Shown in pieces: positions 53,442-61,329 of a stretch of 64,000 bases of DNA. Numbering within the stretch: position 1 is the first letter of the stretch; every line of letters starts with the position of its first letter. The position numbers and the translations under genes are program-made. The notes beneath the pieces were generated by a model that was not told where the DNA came from, searched no databases, and worked only from the letters and a program-made list of their open reading frames with translations. The stretch is from Allolobophora icterica (taxonomy: Eukaryota; Annelida; Clitellata; Crassiclitellata; Lumbricidae): positions 371,501-435,500 of the forward strand of contig OY744616.1 of the NCBI GenBank assembly GCA_963556255.1, written 5' to 3'.

Positions 53442-54687
53442 AGTGTTGTTGCACGTGGTCATCATCATCGTTCGATGATGAAATGCACTGATATTGATCT
53501 TCACAGAGTCCGGTGAAGATGAATGTATTGATCACAATGTGGTCGAGGAGGAGGAAGAAATCGACAACGCAACCGCATACGAAAATCGGGAAACCGTACG
53601 ATGCCACTCCACGTTCTTATTCTTCTTCTTCGCCATCTTCGTCGTAGTCATCATCCTTATCGTTATGATGAAACAGTTTTCAGCTTCATTTCTAAAAACC
53701 ACATCAATAGCAACAATAATAACAATTACTCTCGCGCATTTTAAAATGGTATTATTGTGGTGGTGGTGGTGGGATTCTGGTGGGAGTTGTGGTGGTTTAG
53801 GTGGTGATGCAGGTGATGGTGGTGATGATGATTAATCATTGTGGTAGTTGTTATGATGCTGATGATGGTAGCGTTGCTGCTAATGACGATATCGTTATTA
53901 CTGTTGTTGCTATTTTCAGTTGCAAACAATTGAATATATTAAGAAAACATTCAAGAAACGAGTTTGCATCAGCTTTGTACCGACTAAGAAAACAAGGTCT
54001 GTGTTTAAACCGAAAATCGACAGCCATTCCTTGTTTCAGAACTTAAGAATTCGTATTGATACAGGTTAATAGATTGAAGACATGAATCATCCGAAATATT
54101 TTGTTTGATTATTTCCATATTATTTAATGCTTGAATTCTCATAAAACTACTTTGGTTAATTAGATAATATTTGTCTTTTGTAGACCTATTAAATCTACTT
54201 AACTTTCAGTCCATATAATTTTATGACTACTTACGTGTAATTAATTAACTTAGTTGATGTTCGGCTGCTGGCGTGTTTACTATATTTCGTATTTCTGTGA
54301 TTAGTGGGCTCTGTCAGTGTGGTTACGAGCGAGACAAACACATAGGAGATGTCGACAAGAACGAGACGAAGTGGTCTACTGAGAAGAGTACGAAACCCGT
54401 TGCGACCGATGCTTTTGGAGTCGTTGAGTTTCCCGCTTACGGTCAGAAGACCTCCAAGGTAATAAGAGACACTGACCCAACGGAAGATTAACTCTCAATG
54501 CAGAGCATGAGCGGAGACAATCCCTTCGCAGTATCTTTCTTTTCGAAACTCCAACTCTCTTTCTTCCGTTAAGAAACGCCTTAAACTCACGCCGTACGAC
54601 TGTAGTTCTAGCACCTTCATATTTAATTGCTTTTCACCTGGTGACTGACTAACCGGTGTGACGTTGTGTGCCATGCATGTTTTGCAC

Positions 54688-54764
<77 letters not shown>

Positions 54765-57700
54765 GCGAAATAATCGACCCCGAACGGGCCGTGGACGATC
54801 AGAGCCCTCTGCGCCGGTTCGCCCGCATCGAACCCTCAAGGGCCACGCTACTTGGAGCACCGCTCCTCTCAGCAGATGCTCTGCTTGCCGCCCTCGACTC
54901 CGGAATGGCCGACCTCGGAAGAGCTCTCGAAAGGATCCAGCATATCGCCAGACAGGACGCCCTGTTGATACTCAGGCACTCCCTCGGCTCGCCCAGGCTC
55001 ATGCACACACTGAGGTGTGTGACCTGTCACGACCATCCACGCCTGTCGCGATCGAAGGTCGCCTGTCGTGTGTTTGCCGTGTGTTGATGTCGACCCTCGA
55101 CTCGATTGTTCTTTTACTTGCACTTTTATTTAACGTGCCTAACTTTTCTATAGAAGATTCACGACGAACTTTGTTTAATTAATAAATGAATTTAATTAAA
55201 GAAACAAATATATACAATAACTCTACGGGAGCTTCCACGTAGTATTAGAGCGTTTAGATATTAAATCGGACTATCTCAATGTTGCTTCGTACAGCCTAAC
55301 TACAGATCGTTCTTCGCGTCAGTCTCTGAATCTGACGGACTATACTCTGCCGTCGCCGCTGGTCGTTCCTCTCGATGTTGATCGCTCGACCGATGTTCAC
55401 ACGTCGCGCTCGTCAGTAGTACAAGTCCCGTATTCTCCTTTTCCTTCCGTTAAGTAGGAACTTCAGCGTGCATCGGTCAGCCCCTCCCCACGTCATGCTA
55501 TCGTCAATTAGTGTCAGATTGCTCTTCGAGACGCGGATCGTCGCTCGCCTGCAGCGCGGGCGGTGTCTGGTTACACCATAGCCGCGAGGTGTCCTATTAC
55601 ACCTTGGCTGTGTGGTGTCCGATTACACCTCGGCCTCGCTGCCTTCATTGTTGACCAAGTGGGGACTGGCTTTCGTCCGTCATCATTCCATCTCGACCGC
55701 CAACGACGACTCTATCATGATGATGATGACATCTCGTCGTTGTCGTCGATCTCCTCGCGCGACACCTCCCTTCCCGGGGGAGGACAAAGCCAGTCATTGG
55801 TTCGTCTCCCGGCTGAGAATGATGTCGTTCCCTCCATTGATTTCCTCCAGACCATGTCCTCGTCGTTCCCATGAAAATACAAAATATCAGCACAGTTAGA
55901 AATTATTATTTACAGTTGTCGCGGTGCCTTACATGGTAGTCCGCCTTCTCCTCAATCATAGTCTGGACAAAAGATCAGCGGGAATATTCATCGACCCAGG
56001 TCGATATTCAAAAGAAATATCGAAGTCCTGGAGTGCCAGAGCCCATCTCGCAAGTTTAGCACTTGTGGGCGTAGAAGCAGTTAGGAAAGTCAAGGGATTG
56101 TGATCGGAATAGAGTGTGGTCCTTGACATAAAAATCCAATTCCTAAACTTCTTCAACGCAAAAATCACAGCATACGCTTCGCGTTCCACAGTGGACCAAC
56201 GCGCTTGCGTAGCATCTAATTTAGAACTGGCGAAACATATTGGCCGTTCTGTTCCATCGTCTTGAATTTGGAATAAGCAGCAACCGACTGCTTTGTCTGA
56301 AGCGTCAGTCGATAGACCAAACTCTCTGCCGTAGTCAATTGTCTGCAAACATACAGCGTTATTCAAATGGTGCATGAATTTATCTAGCGCCTTTTGGTGT
56401 TCAGCTCGCCAGGGTATCATAGCAGGCACCGATTTCTGGGTCGAGTCAGTGAGAATTCTGACTGACACTGTTCTGGCATGATTATCTAGACAGGTCAAGA
56501 GTAATCTGCTACGAAGGTCGTCCGGGACAGCGCAAGAGTCGAATACCCTTTCACAATGCACAAAGAAACCAGGGATTTGCGCATGGTCGCTTGGGGATCT
56601 CGGTAAGAGTCCTTGCAAGCTTTCACTATACGTTATCATTCGTCCTACGACCGAATGCCTTAAGTTATAGTCCCTTTCGTCTCTGAGTCTCCTCTCTGCG
56701 TCCCTTTCCTCTCGGACTTCCTTCTCTCTCTTCTCTGCCTCTTCCTTTTCTTCTCTCCTCCGCCTCTCCTCCTGAAGCCTTAATTTCTCTGCTTCCTCTT
56801 TCTCTTCTCTCCTCAATCTTTCCGTTTCCTCTTTCTCTTCTCTCCTCCGTTTCTCCTCCTGAAGCCTTAATTTCTCTGCTTCCTCTTTCTCTTCTCTCCT
56901 CTGCTTCTCCTCCTGAAGCCTGAGCTTCTCAGCCTGCTTTTCCTCTAGCGTTCTGAGTCTCTCTGTTTCCTCCTTTTCTTCTCTCCTCCGTTTCTCCTCC
57001 TGAAGCCTTAATTTCTCTGCATCCTCTTTCTCTTCTCTCCTCCGTTTCTCCTCCTGAAGCCTTAATTTCTCTGCTTCCTCTTTCTCTTCTCTCCTCCGTT
57101 TCTCCTCCTGAAGCCTTAATTTCTCTGCTTCCTCTTTCTCTTTTCTCCTCCGTTTCTCCTCCTGAAGCCTTAGCTTCTCAGCCTGCTTTTCCTCTAGCAC
57201 TCTGAGTCTTTCTTCGAGCAGCCTGAGTTTCTCTTCTCTGCTTCTCCTCACCGCTCTCTCCGCTTCCTTTCTCTTGTATCTTATTAGTTCTGACATAACC
57301 CGCTGCATTTGCACTGCCGAGCTAATATTGCTTTCTAGGCTACCTGTGTTTACTTCCTCCCTTACTTCCTTCCTCAGTCCTTCCGCTTCCTCTTTCTCTC
57401 CCCTCCTCTGCTTCTCCTCCAGCAGCCTGAGCTTCTCAGCCTGCTTCTCCTCAAGCCATCCGAGTCTCTTTACTTCCTCTTTCTCGTACCGGTATTTTAA
57501 TCGTTTTAGCTCGACTAGCTGCACCAGCACTGCCGAGCTAATACTGCTATCTAGGCTACCTGCGCTTACTTCCCCACTTACTTCTGGCGGGGTCTCCCGC
57601 CCAGACACAATTATTTCAGCGCTAGCCTCTCGGAGCTGGTTCATACTCATGGAATCCAATTCCTTCTCTCCTAGTCCCATCTTTATCAGATATGCGACTA

Positions 57701-60223
57701 GTCTGTGATGGGGCATGTTCCGCACCCTCACTCTTTTCTCTACCGACAACTTATCCATCTTCCAACAGTCCGCTCACTAATAGAAAAAGATAAGTAAGTT
57801 AGAGGAGAGTCACCGCTGGTCAGAAATCAAAGAAAACAACGTCCTAAAATTCTACCACAAATACAACAAGAACAGAACTGAGCAAAAGGAGCTACTCAAA
57901 AGCCTCGGCTATTCGCACACCAATCCTCATCCAGACCTCAACCGCAACCTCACAGATTACCACGACTACCAGTAAGGACTTACCCTCTGAATACGTCGAG
58001 CGAGCTCCGTCTTTTGGTATCTTGGCTGATCCGCTGTCCTCCGTTGCCACTCCCGTCCGTCGTTGCTAGCGATGGTCGGTCGTCCGTTGGCGCTCTTGTT
58101 CCTCGTCCTTGCCTGTTGCTGTCGGTTCCTTCGAGTCCTTCGTCTTCGGAGTCCGGCACTCGATTTCTCCAGTTGCGAAGGGTTGTATTCGCCGCTGGTC
58201 CCGATCTGTTGAGATTCCTCTTTCCGTTTCCGGTTCCGCTCTTCGTCGTGACGTCTTCAGTTGAAAATCCTGTCGACTGCGCCAATGTCGCGATCGAAGG
58301 TCGCCCTGTCGTGTGTTTGCCGTGTGTTGATGTCGACCCTCGACTGCTTGTTCTTTTACTTGCACTTTTATTTAACGTGCCTAACTTTTCTATAGAAGAT
58401 TCACGACGAACTTTGTTTAATTAATAAATGAATTTAATTAAAGAAACAAATATATACAATAACTCTACGGGAGCTTCCACGTAGTATTAAAGCGTTTAGA
58501 TATTAAATCGGACTATCTCAATGTTGCTTCGTACAGCCTAACTACAGATCGTTCTTCGCGTCAGTCTCTGAATCTGACGGACTATACTCTGCCGTCGCCG
58601 CTGGTCGTTCCTCTCGATGTTGATCGCTCGACCGATGTTCACACGTCGCGCTCGTCAGTAGTACAAGTCGCGTATTCTCCTTTTCCTTCCGTTAAGTAGG
58701 AACTTTAGCGTGCATCGGTCAGCCCCCTCCCCACGTCATGCTATCGTCAATTAGTGTCAGATTGCTCTTCGAGACGCGGGTCGTCGCTCGCCTGCAGCGC
58801 GGGCGGTGTCTGGTTTCACCTTAGCCGCGAGGTGTCCTATTACACCTTGGCTGTGTGGTGTCCGATTACACCTCGGCCTCGCTGCCTTCATTGTTGACCA
58901 AGTGGGGACTGGCTTTCGTCCGTCATCATTCCATCTCGACCGCCAACGACGACTCTATCATGATGATGATGACATCTCGTCGTTGTCGTCGATCTCCTCG
59001 CGCGACAACGCCTGAGTGACTACGACGGGATGCTGCGAGGAGGGATCGAGCGGGTCATGAACGTGGTGCTGACCGATGTCCAGTGGTCGCAGGCGGCTCT
59101 ACCTATTAATATGGGGGGGAACTGGGAATCAGGAGGGTGTCATCGCTGGCACTACCCGCCTCTTTGGCTTCAGCTGCGGGCACCCTACCCTTACAGTCCT
59201 CCATCTTGGGAACATCATCAGCGATCGAATACATGGCCTACGCGTCAGCGTTTTCGCATTGGCGGCAGCTCACCGGGGCCCCGGAGTCACCGCCTGTTTC
59301 CAGTCTTAAACAATCTCAATGGGACAGGCCATTGCTGCAGAAGGTCCTCTTGTCGATCAGCGACGCACTGCGGGATCCCTATGACCGGGCTCGACTGGGG
59401 GCCGCACGTTTCCCTCACGCCTCCGACTGGCTACATGCCCTCCCGCTGCCCGCCTACGATCTCAGGCTGAGCGATGAGGCAGTGAGAGTGGCGGTCGGCC
59501 TGCGCTTGGGCCTGGCCATCTGTGAGCCGCACACGTGCGCCTGCGGCACTTCGGTCTCATCCAAGGGCTCACATGGTCTCTCATGCCACCTGGACTTTGG
59601 CCGGCAGGCGAGGCATGCCGCGATCAACGACCTCATCTTTCGCACCCTCAACAGGGCCGGCGTCCCAGGGGTTAAGGAACCGCCCGGCCTGAACAGATCG
59701 GACGGCAAGAGACCCGATGGCCAGACACTGATACCGTGGGGCAACGGGCGTGCCTTGATTTTGGATGCGACGGTGGTGGACACCGTGGCCGCCTCGTACA
59801 TCACCGAGACGGCGGCCGAGGCGCAGGGGAGCGGCGGAGATGGCAGCATCAAGAAAACATAACAAATACGCAGAGCTTGAGAGGCGATACACATTCCTTC
59901 CCGTGGTCGTGGAAACGCTTGGCCCCATCAACAGAGAAGGTCTCGCTTTCATTGCCAAGATGGGCCGTCGCCTGTCCGGTGTCACCGGGGACAACCGGGA
60001 GACGAGTTTCTTCTTGCAGCGGCTGTCGGTGGCGATCCAACGCTTTAACGAGGTCGCCTTCCGGGTCACCATGTCGATGCTGCCCGGTGCCAAGGAGCGA
60101 CCACCTCTGTCACACTAGACCATACTAGTTTATGTCGCGAAGCATAACATAAGAGATAATAATAATGATGATAATAATAATAATAATAATAATAATAGTA
60201 ATAATAATAATAATAATAATAAT

Positions 60224-60298
<75 letters not shown>

Positions 60299-61261
60299 TA
60301 AAATGACGTTGATATGATGAAATAGATATTGCATGCCATGGTTCTTGCGTTACTGAATCAGAAGTAGCGGCGTGTTCTTGGGGTGATGTTAGTAGTAGTT
60401 GAAAAAGTAAGTAGTGGAAGTAGTGGTGGTGGAGGTTGAGCTGCTCGTCGTCGTCGTGATATTAGTGGTGCTTTGTTATTGTTGTTGGTGGTGGTGGTGG
60501 AGGTGGTGGTGGTGGTGGTGGAGGTGGTGGTGGTGGTGGTGGAGGTGGTGGTGGTGGTGGTGGAGGTGGTGGTGGTGGTGGTGGAGGTGGTGGTGGTGGT
60601 GGTGGAGGTGGTGGTGGTGGTGGTGGAGGTGGTGGTGGTGGTGGTGGAGGTGGTGGTGGTGGTGGTGGAGGTGGTGGTGGTGGTGGTGGAGGTGGTGGTG
60701 GTGGTGGTGGAGGTGGTGGTGGTGGTGGTGGTGGAGGTGGTGGTGGTGGTGGTGGTGGAGGTGGTGGTGGTGGTGGTGGAGGTGGTGGTGGTGGTGGTGG
60801 AGGTGGTGGTGGTGGTGGTGGAGGTGGTGGTGGTGGTGGTGGAGGTGGTGGTGGTGGTGGTGGTGGAGGTGGTGGTGGTGGTGGTGGAGGTGGTGGTGGT
60901 GGTGGAGGTGGTGGTGGTGGTGGTGGAGGTGGTGGTTGCGGCGGCGGTAGTGGCCACTGTTTAACGACGTCTTGTCACTGTTCGTATTCTAAAAGAGATT
61001 ACTGCGCTCCTTGTCCGTTTAAATCCAATTACGATTTTGCTCCATCTTGTGGTTTCTTTTCTTCAAAGTACATTCGTGTCGATCATGAAACGAAAGTGGA
61101 CGACCTTTGGGCATTGATGAACGAAAAATGGCAGATGAAGAAGCCACACTTGTTGATCTCAGTCACAGGAGGTGCACAGAAGTTATCCACAAAGACATCA
61201 CTTAAGCCAGCGCTGAAGGAGGTCTTTCGTAAAGGTCTTATCGATGCCGCTCAATCCACAG
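51890..61261 (+). CDS. trpm: Gene C: 5' part of a TRPM channel paralogous to gene B (3' part outside window)
   Basis: Five exons (51890-51923, 53507-53595, 53920-53996, 54305-54458, 61069-61261) join in frame to 182 residues with the same phases as gene B exons 1-5; exons 4 and 5 have identical lengths. The product begins MMSDSTNPEAG and reaches LISVTGGAQKLSTKTSLK and AAQSTG in the SLOG domain. Exon 5 differs from B at about six of 64 residues. No stop or frameshift is seen, so the gene looks functional despite a nested LTR-in-LINE insertion of ~5.4 kb in intron 4 and a LINE in intron 5. Introns 1, 3 and most of 4 align with B. The remaining exons lie beyond the window. Confidence 0.85.
52425..52645 (+). 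repeat. ~200-bp repeat 'X', copy 3 (gene C intron 1)
   Basis: It shares gataaactcgcgttggct, tttcggagcattta and ctcctaggcggatctc with the copies in gene B introns 1 and 4. Confidence 0.65.
53056..53438 (+). repeat. (CT)n/(TCTG)n compound tract of ~380 bp
   Basis: Expanded counterpart of the ~90-bp tract at 6958-7048 in gene B, just before exon 2. Confidence 0.97.
53507..53595 (+). CDS. trpm: Gene C exon 2 (acidic N-terminus)
   Basis: The acceptor is tcttcacag and the donor is ACC|gtacga. It encodes SGEDECIDHNVVEEEEEID, then NATAYENRET, one codon longer than gene B exon 2. Confidence 0.65.
53920..53996 (+). CDS. trpm: Gene C exon 3
   Basis: The acceptor is gctattttcag and the donor is ACAAG|gtctgtg. 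It encodes YIKKTFKKRVCISFVPTKK, two codons longer than in B. Confidence 0.82.
54305..54458 (+). CDS. trpm: Gene C exon 4 (CQCGY motif)
   Basis: The acceptor is tctgtgattag and the donor is AAG|gtaata. It encodes GLCQCGYERDKH and TDAFGVVEFPAYGQKTSK; 154 nt as in B. Confidence 0.92.
54690..54761 (+). repeat. (TAA)n tract, 5' side of LINE copy 2
   Basis: About 24 TAA units run directly into the truncated LINE coding sequence (AATAAATGCGAAATA). Left flank homology to gene B ends at accggtgtgacgt (54653-54665). Confidence 0.95.
54762..55043 (+). pseudogene. LINE copy 2, left segment (post-RT 'thumb' region)
   Basis: The open frame reads KCEIIDPERAVDD, ATLLGAPLLSADALL, ARQDALLILRHSLGSPRLMH, aligning with LTLLGAPLFRG and GALLLLRSCFGAARLTY in copy 1. 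It is interrupted at 55043 by the LTR insertion. Confidence 0.88.
55044..55764 (-). repeat. 3' LTR of the nested element
   Basis: 721 bp. A GC-rich inverted end and a ttaattaataaatgaatttaattaaa AT-rich internal patch are seen. A purine tract, GGGAAGGGAGG in minus sense, adjoins it at ~55767-55777. Confidence 0.92.
55956..57758 (-). CDS. gag-like / RNase H fusion protein (600 codons)
   Basis: Single open frame. N-terminus MDKLSVEKRVRVRNMP with a SAP-like segment (LIKMGLGEKELDSMSMNQL, ~25-45); a charged coiled coil of ~12 near-repeats (K-L-R-L-Q-E-E-K-R-R-R-E-E-K-E-E-A-E, ~110-355); the start of a capsid-like region (PGFFVHCERVFDSCAVPDDL, ~400-420); then an abrupt join to RNase H (LSTDASDKAVGCCLFQIQDD, REAYAVIFALKKF, YSDHNPLTFL) ending PADLLSRL. 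The join skips the rest of gag, protease, integrase and RT, yet stays in frame. RNase H keeps an Asp in each of LSTDAS and YSDHN and the E of VEREAYA. Role unknown; it may only be a deletion relic that is still mobilised. Confidence 0.88.
   Translation of the reverse strand: MDKLSVEKRVRVRNMPHHRLVAYLIKMGLGEKELDSMSMNQLREASAEIIVSGRETPPEVSGEVSAGSLDSSISSAVLVQLVELKRLKYRYEKEEVKRLGWLEEKQAEKLRLLEEKQRRGEKEEAEGLRKEVREEVNTGSLESNISSAVQMQRVMSELIRYKRKEAERAVRRSREEKLRLLEERLRVLEEKQAEKLRLQEEKRRRKEKEEAEKLRLQEEKRRREEKEEAEKLRLQEEKRRREEKEDAEKLRLQEEKRRREEKEETERLRTLEEKQAEKLRLQEEKQRREEKEEAEKLRLQEEKRRREEKEETERLRREEKEEAEKLRLQEERRRREEKEEAEKREKEVREERDAERRLRDERDYNLRHSVVGRMITYSESLQGLLPRSPSDHAQIPGFFVHCERVFDSCAVPDDLRSRLLLTCLDNHARTVSVRILTDSTQKSVPAMIPWRAEHQKALDKFMHHLNNAVCLQTIDYGREFGLSTDASDKAVGCCLFQIQDDGTERPICFASSKLDATQARWSTVEREAYAVIFALKKFRNWIFMSRTTLYSDHNPLTFLTASTPTSAKLARWALALQDFDISFEYRPGSMNIPADLLSRL
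58263..58284 (-). other. Primer-binding site (tRNA-Ser-like)
   Basis: Minus-strand TGGCGCAGTCGACAGGATTT begins one base inside the 5' LTR. Its complement (aaatcctgtcgactgcgcca) matches the T-arm/acceptor 3' end and CCA of a serine tRNA type beginning GCAGTCG over ~20 nt. Confidence 0.75.
58286..59007 (-). repeat. 5' LTR of the nested element
   Basis: 722 bp, about 98-99% like the other LTR by eye, with differences including an added C near 58306 and a C-run length change near 58727. Confidence 0.92.
59013..60118 (+). pseudogene. LINE copy 2, right segment (CCHC and endonuclease-like domains)
   Basis: It continues copy 2 after the ACGCC duplication: LSDYDGMLRGGIERVMN, QWSQAALPI, then after a frameshift in a G-run (59112-59120) RLGLAICEPHTCACGT ... 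SHGLSC (zinc motif), RSDGKRPDGQTLIPWGNG and ILDATVVDTVAASYI (endonuclease-like). A second shift near 59830 precedes KYAELERRYTFLPVVVETLG, and the frame ends at a TAG, 60116-60118. Confidence 0.9.
60155..60300 (+). repeat. (TAA)n tract, 3' side of LINE copy 2
   Basis: About 45 TAA units with few variants. The following tgacgttgatatgatgaaat matches the right flank of the (TAA)n in gene B intron 4. Confidence 0.95.
60485..60945 (+). repeat. Higher-order (GGT)6-GGA repeat
   Basis: A GGA triplet recurs about every 21 bp (sometimes 15, 18 or 24) in a GGT run, ~21 units. Gene B has only a short pure GGT run at the equivalent place. Confidence 0.95.
61069..61261 (+). CDS. trpm: Gene C exon 5 (SLOG domain)
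   Basis: The acceptor is ttcttcaaag and the donor is ACAG|gtacag, phase 1. It encodes YIRVDHETKVDDLW, LISVTGGAQKL and EVFRKGLIDAAQSTG. It is the last gene C exon in the window. Confidence 0.93.
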
Positions 61262-61329
61262 GTACAGTGTTCGTATACTCTCAGGCAGAAGTCTGGGAAG
61301 TGTTTAAAAGTTGAGTGAGCCAACCACGG

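Larger units (their letters stand above)
55044..59007 (-). mobile_element. Non-autonomous LTR retrotransposon with gag-RNase H fusion ORF, nested in LINE copy 2
   Basis: The LTRs 55044-55764 and 58286-59007 (~721 bp, TGTCGCG...CGCGACA) differ at roughly ten positions and small indels. The 5-bp duplication ACGCC flanks the element (55039-55043 and 59008-59012). Minus-strand order: 5' LTR, primer-binding site (58263-58284), one 600-codon ORF, purine tract, 3' LTR. Integrase, protease and RT are absent, so it depends on another element. The gag start resembles the Gmr1-like element and RNase H is likewise the last domain before the 3' LTR, pointing to a deletion derivative of the same broad group. 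Confidence 0.93.
54762..60154 (+). mobile_element. 5'-truncated LINE, copy 2, in (TAA)n of gene C intron 4, split by an LTR element
   Basis: Segments 54762-55043 and 59013-60154 are one LINE of the family at 30.8-33.0 kb, separated by the LTR element at 55044-59007. It begins after the YLDD motif and ends with a ~35-bp 3' UTR leading into (TAA)n at 60155. Same sense as gene C. Confidence 0.88.
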
